Source of the DNA: Roseisalinus antarcticus
GTDB lineage: Bacteria; Pseudomonadota; Alphaproteobacteria; Rhodobacterales; Rhodobacteraceae
Assembly (NCBI RefSeq): GCF_900172355.1
Contig: NZ_FWFZ01000013.1
Span: forward strand, 1-64,000
Reading direction: 5' to 3'
Length of the DNA: 64,000 nt
In this document: positions 1 to 8,181 of the stretch, piece by piece
Position numbering within the stretch: the stretch's first letter is position 1
Layout: every line of letters begins with the position of its first letter
The notes under the pieces: generated by a model
The model's database searches: none
What the model saw: only the letters and a program-made list of their open reading frames with translations
Told to the model about the DNA's origin: nothing
Program-made: the position numbers and the translations under genes

Positions 1-381
1 AAATACCTCTGATTTTCTTCTCCGCCTCGTAAGCCGAAACCCCGTCTGGCGCCCCGACCAAGCATCGCTGCCCTGCCGGTGAAGGCGTATCTACGGTTTG
101 ATGACCTACCCCGCAAGTGCTTTTTTCGGGGAAGATGCATTTTTTATGACAGGGGCCGGTTTTTCACGTTTTTCAGGCGGTTACCGCAATATTCATCCGT
201 CGACGTCGGGTCAGTTGGTAACTTTGTAAGCGCTCCGCGAACGGCCCGGCAGCTAGATGTAGTGGCTGCCGCGGGCTTCTCCCCAAGAGGGCGGGAGACT
301 CGCGGGGAATCCCCCTGGGATTCTCTTCTCTCCGCCGCGGAATCGGGCGACGCCGCGCGGCGACTCGGTCGGCAAGGCCGG
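1..381. other. Non-coding stretch downstream of msrQ
   Basis: No convincing gene is visible. The open frames here lack a recognisable family, lack good ribosome-binding sites, and overlap msrQ antisense. The only local structure I see is a 7-base inverted repeat at 307-313/317-323 with a 3-base loop, which has no T-tract on the side expected for an msrQ terminator. The left part (100-190) is relatively AT-rich with several T-runs and could hold a promoter for a gene to the left of the window, but I cannot place -35/-10 boxes with confidence. Confidence 0.5.
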
Positions 382-1032
382 TCAGCGGGCCCGGCCCCGC
401 CCTCCCGGCGCATGGGCAGAGGAGGCAAAGCCCCCCAGCCACGTCTTCCAGTCGAGGCGCAGGGCCAGCAGGCCGCCGATTATGGCGGCATAGACCAGGG
501 GCTCGATCTGGAAGCCCTTCACCAGCCATATGTAATGGATCACGCCCAGCACAGCCGCCGGGTAGACGAGCCTGTGCAGCCGTCGCCACGCCGCGCCGCC
601 CATCTTGCGGATACTCCAGTTGTTCGAGGTCACCACCAACGGGATCAACAGCAGCAAGCTCGCCATGCCTATGGTGATGTAGGTCCGCTTCACGATATCG
701 GCCCAGACCGCGGACAGGGTCTGAACATCGAGCAGGGCCCAGACGAGGAAATGGGCGAGGACCAGGAAGAAAGCCGTCACGCCGATGGCGCGTCGGAACT
801 TCATCAGGTTCAGCCCGAGATACCGCCGCAGAGGCGTGACGGCGAGCCCCAGAACGATCAGCTTCAGCGCCAGCTCTCCGTATTCATGCTCCAGCGCCTC
901 GACCGGCTCCGGCCCGAGGTTCCCGGTGAGGCCCAGCCAGAACAGCCAGGCCGTCCAGCCCGCGCCCGCCACATAGAGTGTCCACGCCGGCACGCGGCGC
1001 AGGCCCTGGTTGATCGTCTGTGTCACGTTCAT
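382..1032 (-). CDS. msrQ: Protein-methionine-sulfoxide reductase heme-binding subunit MsrQ
   Basis: MsrQ (YedZ) is the inner-membrane b-heme protein that passes electrons from the quinone pool or a flavin reductase to the periplasmic reductase MsrP, which repairs oxidised methionines. The 216-residue product has about six hydrophobic segments between residues 17 and 195. Three histidines, H94 (in HFLVW), H153 and H166, match the conserved heme-ligand positions of the family. The start was set at the ATG at 1032 (MNVTQT), because the longer frame adds an N-terminus that is simply the neighbouring small gene read out of frame. It lies downstream of msrP on the same strand, separated by the small Cys-rich gene at 1044-1214. 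The C-terminal 15 residues are Gly/Arg-rich and probably cytoplasmic. Confidence 0.9.
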   Translation of the reverse strand: MNVTQTINQGLRRVPAWTLYVAGAGWTAWLFWLGLTGNLGPEPVEALEHEYGELALKLIVLGLAVTPLRRYLGLNLMKFRRAIGVTAFFLVLAHFLVWALLDVQTLSAVWADIVKRTYITIGMASLLLLIPLVVTSNNWSIRKMGGAAWRRLHRLVYPAAVLGVIHYIWLVKGFQIEPLVYAAIIGGLLALRLDWKTWLGGFASSAHAPGGRGRAR

Positions 1033-1043
1033 GGGGGACAACC

Positions 1044-1214
1044 CTATTGGTCCTGGATCGGGGGGCAGGAAACCGCCCCGTGGAAACAGAAGCCGCAGCA
1101 CGCGCCCGCCTTCGGGCGGAGGATCTCTCCGCAGCCTGCGCATTTGTAGAAGAACTGGCAGGCGTCGGTCGGCATGACCTCCTCTTCGGCATGACCGCTG
1201 AGCGGACAGGTCAA
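1044..1214 (-). CDS. Small cysteine-rich GDCCVxC-like protein
   Basis: A 56-residue frame between msrP and msrQ has eight cysteines (3, 19, 25, 28, 39, 40, 43, 50). It contains CAGCG, GACCGFC and a CPPIQ ending, which matches my memory of the small GDCCVxC-domain proteins found near metal-resistance genes. In this copy the signature is GACCGFC instead of GDCCVFC. The family is thought to bind metal, but its role is not established. The start is uncertain: no ATG or GTG precedes the conserved part, so I use TTG at 1214; an ATG at residue 14 with an AGGAGG-like sequence just upstream is the alternative. The gene ends 11 bases before the msrQ start, which suggests co-translation with msrQ. Confidence 0.68.
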   Translation of the reverse strand: MTCPLSGHAEEEVMPTDACQFFYKCAGCGEILRPKAGACCGFCFHGAVSCPPIQDQ

Positions 1215-1236
1215 AGTCGACAGACGCTCTGCCAGC

Positions 1237-2151
1237 TCAGTAATACACCGACAGGTCCATGCCTTCGTAGAGCGCGGCGACCTCTTCCTCGTAGCCGTTG
1301 AACATCAGCGTCGGAATCCGGTCCGCGAACAGCCCGCCGCCGATCCGGCGTTCGGTGGCCTGCGACCAGCGCGGATGGTCAACGTTCGGGTTCACGTTCG
1401 AATAGAAGCCGTATTCATTCGGCAGGATCGTGTTCCACGCGTTCGGCGGCTGCTCTTCCACCAGGCTGATCCGCACGATCGACTTGATGGACTTGAAGCC
1501 GTATTTCCACGGAACGACCAGCCGCATCGGCGCACCGTTCTGTTTCGGCAGCGGCTCATCGTAGAGACCGGTCGCAATGATCGTCAGCGGGTGCATCGCC
1601 TCGTCCAGCCGCAGACCTTCGAGATAGGGGAAATCGATCACGCGGCGCCGGACGCCGATCATGTTGTCGGGCTGCACGGCGGTCTCAAAGGCGACATATT
1701 TCGCGCCATTCTGCACCCCGACGCGGTTGAGGATATCGGCCAGCTCGATGCCGTTCCAGGGAACCACCATCGACCAGGCCTCGACACAGCGCAGCCGGTA
1801 GATCCGCTCCTCGACCGTCAGGCCCCCAAGCAGGTCGTCCAGCGAATACTCGCCCGGATTATCGACCAGTCCGTCAACCTTGACCGTCCAGGGCTCGATC
1901 TCCAATGCCTGGGCATTGCGCGACGGATCGGACTTGCCGGTGCCGAACTCGTAGAAATTGTTGTAGGTGGTGATCTCTTCAAAGGTGTTGGGCTCCAGGC
2001 TGTCGGCCTCTTGCGCCTGCGCGGCAAGCGGCCCTGCCACCGACCCCACACCCATCGCGCCCATGCTGGCAATCAGCTGACGACGGTTCAGGTAGGCGGC
2101 GCGGGGGGTGACATCGGCCCTGGTCAGTGTGTTGGTCCATCGGAATGCCAT
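1237..2151 (-). CDS. msrP: Protein-methionine-sulfoxide reductase catalytic subunit MsrP
   Basis: MsrP (YedY) is a periplasmic molybdopterin enzyme that reduces methionine sulfoxide in envelope proteins. The 304-residue product has a Tat signal with the twin arginine at 23-24 (NRRQLIASM), a hydrophobic stretch to about 42, and a likely cleavage near AQA. The molybdenum ligand is C122 in the RLRCVEAW motif. Length and layout are normal for the sulfite-oxidase-like family. It is the first gene of an msrP / small Cys-rich gene / msrQ set on the minus strand. The 66-base gap to the upstream flavoprotein gene could hold a promoter or allow read-through. Confidence 0.96.
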   Translation of the reverse strand: MAFRWTNTLTRADVTPRAAYLNRRQLIASMGAMGVGSVAGPLAAQAQEADSLEPNTFEEITTYNNFYEFGTGKSDPSRNAQALEIEPWTVKVDGLVDNPGEYSLDDLLGGLTVEERIYRLRCVEAWSMVVPWNGIELADILNRVGVQNGAKYVAFETAVQPDNMIGVRRRVIDFPYLEGLRLDEAMHPLTIIATGLYDEPLPKQNGAPMRLVVPWKYGFKSIKSIVRISLVEEQPPNAWNTILPNEYGFYSNVNPNVDHPRWSQATERRIGGGLFADRIPTLMFNGYEEEVAALYEGMDLSVYY

Positions 2152-2217
2152 GGAACTCTCCTCGATAATCTATCCCTTCAGATAGAGAGCCTAAGCCATA
2201 ATCCCAGGAAACAAACG

Positions 2218-3717
2218 TCACGATGCCGCGGGGGACCTGTAACCTGGATGCAGCTTGTCCAGCGGAACCGAGCTTCCGTCGGGCTGGACGATGCGTACGT
2301 GGTGCGGCCGCATCTGCCGCGGCTCGGCCACGCCGACCGAATGGGCAATGATCTCGACCTCCTTGCCGATGGCCTTGGCGTAGTGGGCGACACGTTGCCA
2401 TTTTTCCGCGACGACCAGGCCTTTCTGAAAGCGCGGGTTATGGGTGGTGATCCCCGTGGGACAGGTGTTGCGGTTGCATTTCAGCGCCTGGATGCAGCCG
2501 AGGCTGAACATGAACCCCCGCGCCGAGGTGATGAAATCCGCCCCCGCGCACAGCGCCCAGGCCACGTCGCCGGGATTGACCAGCTTGCCCGAGGCGATCA
2601 GCCGGATCCGCGCCTTCAGCCCGGCCTTGTCGCGCATCCGGGTCACCCTCGGCAGCGCCTCGCGGATCGAAACGCCGACCAGGTCGATCAGCGGCATGGG
2701 TGCAGCGCCGGTGCCGCCCTCGGCCCCGTCCAGGGTGATGAAATCCGGCGCGGACTCGGGGCCGCGCCGGTTTATGGCGGCAAACAGGTCGCGAAACGGC
2801 TGGTCGCTGCCGAAGACAGTCTTGATCCCCACCGGCAGGCCCGAGACCTCGCGGACGTGGCCGACGAAATCCAGCAGGTCCTCCCAGTCGTCGACCTCGG
2901 CGTGCCGGTTCGGCGATATCCCGTCCTGGCCGACGTTCAGCCCGCGGATGGCCGCAATCTCCGGTGTGACCTTGGCGCCGGGCAGGATGCCGCCCTTGCC
3001 GGGCTTGGCGCCCTGGGCCAGCTTGATCTCGACCATCTTCACCTGGTCATGGGCCGCCACCTGCCGCAGCTTGTCATCGTCGAGCCGGCCATGGGCGTCG
3101 CGCACGCCGAATTTCGCGGTGCCCATCTGAAAGACCAGGTCACAGCCGCCTTCCAGGTGGAACGGCGACAGCCCGCCCTCGCCGGTATTCATCCAGATCC
3201 CGGCCTCGCGGCAGCCGCGCGACAGGGCCTGCACGGCCGGCCTGGAAATCGCGCCGTAGGACATCCCCGAGAGATTGAAGATCGACCGCGCCACGTAGGG
3301 CTGACGCGCGAATTCCCCGATCACCATGGGATCGGTATGGGCGAACTGGTCATCGAGCGGCGGGAAGGCCGCGTTCACGAAGACCGGCGTCCCTGGCAGC
3401 GTGATGTTCCGGGTCGACCCGAAGGCGACGGTGTTGCCCTTGCCCGCACCCGCGTGCTTGACCCATTCCCGTTGCGCGCGGTTGAACGGCAGCTCTTCGC
3501 GATCCATCGCGAAGAAATACTGGCGAAAGAATTCCCCCAGCGTCGAGAACAGGTGTCGGAACCGCCCGATCACCGGATAGTTGCGCCGGATCGCGTCGGC
3601 GGTCTGAAGACGGTCGATCACGAACAGCACCGCGATCAGCAACAGGCCCAGCCCGACGAGCCAGACCAGCCCCACCGCCATGGCCCGCATCACGGCGGCG
3701 GCAAAATCCATGTCCAC
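2218..3717 (-). CDS. Membrane-anchored FMN-binding glutamate synthase-family protein
   Basis: The 499-residue product carries only the central FMN/TIM-barrel domain of the large glutamate synthase subunit (GltB), roughly residues 85-460. It includes DGAEGGTGAAP and a Cys cluster KCNRNTCPTGITTHNP that resembles the GltB Fe-S region. The amidotransferase and C-terminal domains of full GltB are absent, so it is not a complete glutamate synthase; the true substrate of these short homologues is not settled. A hydrophobic segment at about residues 10-33 suggests a membrane anchor. I chose GTG at 3717 because AAGGAG sits 7 bases upstream; the ATG two codons later is further from it. It faces away from the fasciclin gene, with a 272-base intergenic region between them. 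Confidence 0.88.
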   Translation of the reverse strand: MDMDFAAAVMRAMAVGLVWLVGLGLLLIAVLFVIDRLQTADAIRRNYPVIGRFRHLFSTLGEFFRQYFFAMDREELPFNRAQREWVKHAGAGKGNTVAFGSTRNITLPGTPVFVNAAFPPLDDQFAHTDPMVIGEFARQPYVARSIFNLSGMSYGAISRPAVQALSRGCREAGIWMNTGEGGLSPFHLEGGCDLVFQMGTAKFGVRDAHGRLDDDKLRQVAAHDQVKMVEIKLAQGAKPGKGGILPGAKVTPEIAAIRGLNVGQDGISPNRHAEVDDWEDLLDFVGHVREVSGLPVGIKTVFGSDQPFRDLFAAINRRGPESAPDFITLDGAEGGTGAAPMPLIDLVGVSIREALPRVTRMRDKAGLKARIRLIASGKLVNPGDVAWALCAGADFITSARGFMFSLGCIQALKCNRNTCPTGITTHNPRFQKGLVVAEKWQRVAHYAKAIGKEVEIIAHSVGVAEPRQMRPHHVRIVQPDGSSVPLDKLHPGYRSPAAS

Positions 3718-3989
3718 GGTGAAACTCCTTTTCGCTGACCGTCGTTTCCCAAGGGTGCGCCGCGCGGTCCCGAGGGGCAAGCCGGGCATTTCCGGATCAC
3801 GGCCGCTTCACCCGGAGTCAACAGAAATTGAGTGGCAACCGTCAAAGCCCCACGCTTAGGCGCGAGCCGCCCTGCGTCAACGAAGCATTGTGCCGCATCG
3901 GCGAAAAATTCCAATGAACCAAAAGGCTGGCCGGACGTATCCCTCCCGATGCCACGACAGGCATTGTCAGAAACCAAAGGGAGATACCC

Positions 3990-4472
3990 ATGCTTCGCAG
4001 AACCATGCTTGCCGCTACCGCCGCCACCGCCATCGCCTCCAGCGCCTTCGCCGCTGGCCATTCGATGGACATCGTGGACACCGCCGTCGAGGCCGGCTCG
4101 TTCACCACGCTGGCTGCCGCGCTCGAGGCCGCCGGCCTGGTCGAGACGCTGAAAGGCGAAGGTCCCTTCACGGTCTTCGCACCGACCGACGAGGCATTCG
4201 CTGCCCTGCCCGAGGGCACAGTCGAGGGTCTTCTGGAAGATCCCGAGGCGCTGGCCGCGATCCTCACCTACCACGTCGTGCCGGGCAAGGTCATGTCGAC
4301 CGACCTCTCCGACGGCATGATGGCCACCACGGTGAACGGTGCCGACGTCACGATCTCGCTGGGTGACAGCGTAATGGTCAACGACGCGACCGTGACCGCC
4401 GCGGACATCGAAGCGTCCAACGGCGTGATCCACGTGATCGATTCGGTCATTCTGCCCCCGTCCGACATGTAA
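3990..4472 (+). CDS. Secreted fasciclin-domain protein
   Basis: The 160-residue product has a Sec signal peptide (about residues 1-21, ending AFA) followed by one fasciclin (FAS1) domain over nearly all the rest. The recognisable motifs are [11 protein letters not shown] near the start, TYHVVPGKV in the middle and [13 protein letters not shown] at the end. Single-FAS1 proteins are common in marine alphaproteobacteria and are linked to adhesion, but no specific ligand can be inferred. A good ribosome-binding site (AAGGGAG) lies upstream of the ATG. A strong terminator follows at 4503-4531, so it is probably a one-gene transcript. Confidence 0.93.
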   Translation: MLRRTMLAATAATAIASSAFAAGHSMDIVDTAVEAGSFTTLAAALEAAGLVETLKGEGPFTVFAPTDEAFAALPEGTVEGLLEDPEALAAILTYHVVPGKVMSTDLSDGMMATTVNGADVTISLGDSVMVNDATVTAADIEASNGVIHVIDSVILPPSDM

Positions 4473-4502
4473 GTCGCCGGATCGGCTCTAAGATTCGACC
4501 GA

Positions 4503-4531
4503 GGCCCCGCCACATCGGCGGGGCCTTTTTT
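4503..4531 (+). terminator. Rho-independent terminator after the fasciclin gene
   Basis: A 9-base perfect stem (GGCCCCGCC / GGCGGGGCC) with a 5-base ACATC loop is followed directly by six T. It begins 31 bases after the fasciclin stop codon. Confidence 0.92.
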
Positions 4532-4740
4532 ACGTCACCCCCTAAACAATGCGGAATCAACGCGTCGATTGTCCCCGGAAGCGAGACAGCCACTTAACCA
4601 CGTGACCCGTTGATGGCCAAATAACGGCAATTGTGTGACGAAACCCATATGTATTGCCCGCAAACGCAGTAACCTGTCTTCTGCGCCGTCTCCCATCTTC
4701 CGGAGGTCTGCCCGGCGCAACAACATGCGAGGGGGACTGC

Positions 4741-6375
4741 ATGCCGATCATCCATGACATTCTGGGGACCGATCTCGACGACGATCTTTTCGGGACCCCG
4801 CTCGGGGACACCGTCGATCTGAAGGACGGGAACGACACATTTTCTGCGGGGGACGGCGACGACACGATCGACGGCGGCCGCGGCAACGACATCATCCATG
4901 CAGACGCCGACAACGACCGCATCTTTGCCGGGGCCGGCTTCGATACCGCCTATGGCGGCGACGGCGACGACCGCGTCACCGGCGACAGCGGTGACGACAC
5001 GCTCTATGGCGGGGACGGGAACGACTTCGTCAACGGGGGCGCCGGCGACGACAAGGTCTTCGGCGGCAACGGCGACGACAAGGTCAGCGGCAGGAACGGC
5101 AACGACCGGGTGTTCGGCAACGTCGGGGACGACCTGATGTATGGCGGCAGCGGAAACGACTACATGTCGGGCGGCGCCGGCAACGACATCGCCTACGGCG
5201 AGCAGGGCAACGACAACCTGCGCGGCGGCCTGGACGAAGACAAGCTCTTCGGCGGAGACGGCAACGACAAGCTTTCCGGCGAGCGGGGCGTGGACCGGCT
5301 CAGCGGCGAGCGCGGCGATGACACGCTTTTTGGCGGTGACGACCGCGACTACCTCTGGAGCGGCGCGGGCGACGACCGGGCCTATGGCGGCGCGGGCAGC
5401 GATTTCGTCAACGGCAACAGTGGCGACGACCACCTCGAAGGCGGCGCGGGCAAGGATCTGCTGCGCGGCGGAACACAGGACGACACGCTCTTCGGCGGCG
5501 ACGACGAAGACCGCCTGTTTGGTGGCGACGGCGCGGATCTGCTGACCGGTGATCGGGGCGGCGACGTGATCCATGGCGGCAGCGACCGGGACAAGATCTG
5601 GTCCGGGTCCGGGGCGGATACGGCCCATGGCGACGGCGGCAACGACATCGTCAACGGCAACAGCGGCACCGACAGCCTTTATGGCGGGGCGGGCAACGAC
5701 CTGATGCGCGGCGGAACCCAGAAAGACTACCTGGAGGGCGGGGCCGACGATGATCGGCTCTATGGTGGCGCCGGTGATGACCGGATGTTCGGAGGCGACG
5801 GCAACGACATGCTGTCGGGTGACGGCGGGTCGGACAGGATCAGCGGCGAGCGCGGCGCCGACGCGTTGTTCGGCGGCGACGACGACGATTTCCTCTGGGG
5901 CGGCGCGGACAACGACATGGTCTACGGCGGCGACGGCGTCGACCGCGTCAACGGCAACAGCGGGGATGACACCCTGTCCGGCGGCGATGGCAACGACATC
6001 CTTCGCGGCGGGACGCAGGACGATGTCCTCTTCTCGGGCTCCGGCGAGAACAAGCTCTATGGCGGAGACGGAGAGGACAGGCTTGTCACCGACAATTCGG
6101 TGGATAGCCTCTATTCCATGCTCTACGGTGGGGCGGACGCGGACGTGTTCGAGATCGTCGCGGGCAACGGGATCATCCTCGACTTCGAGGACGGCATCGA
6201 CCTCATCGACGTCACCGCCTTCAGCCCCACCATTCGATCCGTCATGGCAACCAATTCCTACGACCTGGGGTCCGGCTCCATTGTCAGCTTCAGCGACGCG
6301 GACCGGTTTGTTCAGATAACCAACACCTCGGCCGAAACGATCACGATCAGCGCTGACGACTTCATCGGTCTTTGA
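4741..6375 (+). CDS. RTX (hemolysin-type calcium-binding) repeat protein
   Basis: The 544-residue product is almost entirely GGxGxDxLx-type nonapeptide repeats from about residue 27 to 470. These fold into calcium-loaded beta-rolls outside the cell. The last 85 residues (ADADVFEIVAG, FEDGIDLIDV, ending DDFIGL) resemble the serralysin C-terminal domain that carries the type I secretion signal. There is no N-terminal signal peptide, as expected for T1SS cargo, and no enzymatic domain is visible, so it may be structural, adhesive or surface-layer-like. I chose the ATG at 4741 because it has a GAGGGGG site; a frame beginning 29 codons upstream has no support. No secretion genes adjoin it; a T1SS pair lies at 25.9-28.9 kb. 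Confidence 0.93.
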   Translation: MPIIHDILGTDLDDDLFGTPLGDTVDLKDGNDTFSAGDGDDTIDGGRGNDIIHADADNDRIFAGAGFDTAYGGDGDDRVTGDSGDDTLYGGDGNDFVNGGAGDDKVFGGNGDDKVSGRNGNDRVFGNVGDDLMYGGSGNDYMSGGAGNDIAYGEQGNDNLRGGLDEDKLFGGDGNDKLSGERGVDRLSGERGDDTLFGGDDRDYLWSGAGDDRAYGGAGSDFVNGNSGDDHLEGGAGKDLLRGGTQDDTLFGGDDEDRLFGGDGADLLTGDRGGDVIHGGSDRDKIWSGSGADTAHGDGGNDIVNGNSGTDSLYGGAGNDLMRGGTQKDYLEGGADDDRLYGGAGDDRMFGGDGNDMLSGDGGSDRISGERGADALFGGDDDDFLWGGADNDMVYGGDGVDRVNGNSGDDTLSGGDGNDILRGGTQDDVLFSGSGENKLYGGDGEDRLVTDNSVDSLYSMLYGGADADVFEIVAGNGIILDFEDGIDLIDVTAFSPTIRSVMATNSYDLGSGSIVSFSDADRFVQITNTSAETITISADDFIGL

Positions 6376-6680
6376 CCTGCGCCGACCGTTGAATGAGGAG
6401 GCCGCAAGAAACGGGGAAGGCCAGGCGCGAGCAAGCAACTGTCAAGACGTGTTGCTTGTCCCGCCTGGCCACGCCCGCAATCATTCCCGGGCGATGTCCG
6501 TTCCGAGTCTGAACTGACCGCGATATGTCAGGTCGAGTGCGCACGTGAACGAGGTGCGCTTCGAAGCCCGTGGATGGCGGACCGGGCCCGACAGATCTCG
6601 CATGCGGAGGGTTCTGCGACCATTCGGCGACTTCCCCGACTCGGGCCCGGGACATGCTCGACGTCTGCTGACGTGACGCC
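6376..6680. other. Non-coding region between convergent RTX and DUF418 genes
   Basis: This 305-base region separates two converging genes. It holds the long hairpin listed at 6419-6470. The short minus-strand frames here match no family I recognise and have no clear start signals. No T-tract terminator is visible, although the hairpin may serve both genes. Confidence 0.5.
6419..6470. other. Long two-part hairpin between convergent genes
   Basis: The arms pair in two perfect blocks: an outer 9-base stem (GGCCAGGCG / CGCCTGGCC) and an inner 8-base stem (CAAGCAAC / GTTGCTTG). A 4/3-base internal loop separates them and an 11-base apical loop closes the structure. It starts 44 bases after the RTX stop codon. 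There is no T-run, so it may act as an mRNA 3'-end stabiliser or a weak bidirectional terminator. Confidence 0.6.
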
Positions 6681-7796
6681 CTAGGCGCGGTTCCCCGAAT
6701 AGGTCATTCGACGCAGGAGCCATTCGAAAGGCCCCAGCGCGAAGCGGGTCCGCCAGATCGACAGCGCAATGATCAGACCCGCCGTGACAGCGACGGCGAT
6801 TGCGGTGGCCATCAGCCTGTCAACGGCGCTCCACAGACCGAAGCCATAACCAGAGAACACGGTCGTCAGTATGATCGACTGACCGAGATAGACGCTCAGA
6901 CTCGATCCGCCTGCCGCGAGCGCCCGCGCCGTGATCCGCCCCGGTGAACGAGAGAGCGCGGCAATCACCCCGAGATAGCCCAGCGTTGCGACCGGTGCGG
7001 CTGCTGTCGTCATCGCAAGACCCGGCGCTGAAGGCCCCCATTGCCAGATCGCCGCCCCGACAAGGCTGATCGTGACCCCCGGCACAAGACAAAGGCGCCG
7101 CGCACGTCGCCAGAGCGGATGTTGTGCATCATCGATCATGCCCGACTTGACCGCCGCCAGCCCGAGGCAGAACCAGCCAAGCGCCGATATCCCCTGGATA
7201 ACCAGGAAGGACGGCATCAGGAGAGCAAAGCCGATGCTTCGGAACAGGGCGGCTTCAAAGAACTCCCCTTCCGTCAGGATCTTGTGTTCCAGCGCGACGA
7301 TGTCGGGCGGTGTCTGGGGCGCAACAAGCAAGAGTGGTGGCGCAATGAGAACTTGCAGGATCAGAAGCGCCGCACCTACCCGCACCAGACGCACGACCTG
7401 CCAGTCCCGGAAGTGGTAGAGGACCGACCCCGTCACCGCGTAGATCGTCAGGATGTCGCCGGGATAGAACAAGCATCCATGGGCGACACCGAGAACAAGC
7501 AGCCCGATCATGCGGTTGCGATAGAGCCGCCCAAATGCCAGGCCCTTCAGCTGCGCCGAGCGCATCAGGAACCCAAGGCCCACACCGAACATGAAGGAGA
7601 ACAACCCGTATGTCTTGAGCAGTGCCAACCCGTTCACAAGCCAGAGTGTGACCGCGTCCAACGCCGTCTCTCCGCCGGGTTCGGCAAAGCTGCCAAGGGC
7701 CGAGAAGGCGATGAACTGAACATTGACGATGACAATGCCGAAGAGCGCGATCAGCCGCAGATAATCCGGCATCAACGCGCGCGCCGCCGCTTTCAT
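6681..7796 (-). CDS. DUF418-family polytopic membrane protein
   Basis: The 371-residue product has about ten hydrophobic segments. The N-terminal part fits the family pattern with RLIALFGIVIVNVQF, and a C-terminal DUF418 region follows (SVYLGQSIILTTVFSGYGFGLW, then ALGPFEWLLRRMTY). These YeiB-like proteins are inner-membrane proteins of uncertain function, sometimes described as transporters. The ATG at 7796 was chosen because it has a GGAG site and fits the family N-terminus; a 47-codon extension upstream is Cys/Arg-rich and unlike it. The gene stands alone, converging with the RTX gene. A 7-base inverted repeat at 7935-7953 lies in its probable promoter region. Confidence 0.86.
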   Translation of the reverse strand: MKAAARALMPDYLRLIALFGIVIVNVQFIAFSALGSFAEPGGETALDAVTLWLVNGLALLKTYGLFSFMFGVGLGFLMRSAQLKGLAFGRLYRNRMIGLLVLGVAHGCLFYPGDILTIYAVTGSVLYHFRDWQVVRLVRVGAALLILQVLIAPPLLLVAPQTPPDIVALEHKILTEGEFFEAALFRSIGFALLMPSFLVIQGISALGWFCLGLAAVKSGMIDDAQHPLWRRARRLCLVPGVTISLVGAAIWQWGPSAPGLAMTTAAAPVATLGYLGVIAALSRSPGRITARALAAGGSSLSVYLGQSIILTTVFSGYGFGLWSAVDRLMATAIAVAVTAGLIIALSIWRTRFALGPFEWLLRRMTYSGNRA

Positions 7797-7934
7797 GGCC
7801 GCTCCAACACCCCGCTCTTGCCGAAAGCAAAGCCAACGACATGGACAGATACAAGCGGCCCCAGGCCGCAAGGCAGGGTCATGCAGCTTGTCGGTCGTAT
7901 CGCGGCTCTCGGAATTCTCGTTGAGATTGAATAG

Positions 7935-7953
7935 CATCCAAAGCTATTGGATG
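7935..7953. promoter_or_regulatory. Palindromic operator candidate upstream of the DUF418 gene
   Basis: CATCCAA and TTGGATG form a perfect 7-base inverted repeat around AGCTA, about 140 bases upstream of the DUF418 start. The surrounding DNA is more AT-rich than average. It looks like a dimeric regulator site, but no regulator is encoded next to it. Confidence 0.4.
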
Positions 7954-8035
7954 GAAGTTCCTCCAACCAGAGCTTGGTGTGCAGCGCCGCGAAGGCCCGC
8001 GTTCCGCCCATCCTTCCTGGCCGTTCTGCGGAGAT

Positions 8036-8070
8036 GCAAAACGCCCTCGCAGATGTCTGCGAGGGCGTTT
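8036..8070 (-). terminator. Rho-independent terminator after clpB
   Basis: A 13-base perfect inverted repeat (ACGCCCTCGCAGA / TCTGCGAGGGCGT) is followed on the minus strand by TTTT. It lies about 110 bases past the clpB stop codon. Confidence 0.85.
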
Positions 8071-8181
8071 CAGAGTCGACCGGGCGACACGCAGTGCTTT
8101 CAGCTCGTCCGTGCCTCAGATCAGTGAAAGGGCCTGGGGCGCGGGGCCCGGCCCCTCTTCATTTGCGATCGGGTGCCCGCC

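Larger units (their letters stand above)
7797..8181. other. Non-coding region between DUF418 and clpB genes
   Basis: This 385-base stretch between two minus-strand genes contains the clpB terminator (8036-8070) and the presumed promoter region of the DUF418 gene, including the 19-base palindrome at 7935-7953. I see no further gene in it. Confidence 0.55.

Noticed and set aside
109-135. CCCCG / CGGGG with a T-rich loop as a terminator for msrQ
   Set aside because: The stem is only 5 bases, the T-run is in the loop, and it lies about 250 bases beyond the msrQ stop.
4800-6100. Regular short repeats that might be read as a CRISPR or minisatellite
   Set aside because: The period follows the 27-base coding repeat of RTX nonapeptides and varies with codon choice; there are no conserved repeat-spacer units.
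4594-6438. A 614-codon minus-strand frame opposite the RTX gene
   Set aside because: It is the antisense shadow of regular Gly/Asp repeats in GC-rich DNA. Its translation is Val/Ala-rich with no family match, and the plus strand encodes an unmistakable RTX protein.
6376-6723. Two short minus-strand frames between the RTX and DUF418 genes
   Set aside because: They lack start signals and similarity, and one overlaps the end of the DUF418 gene out of frame.
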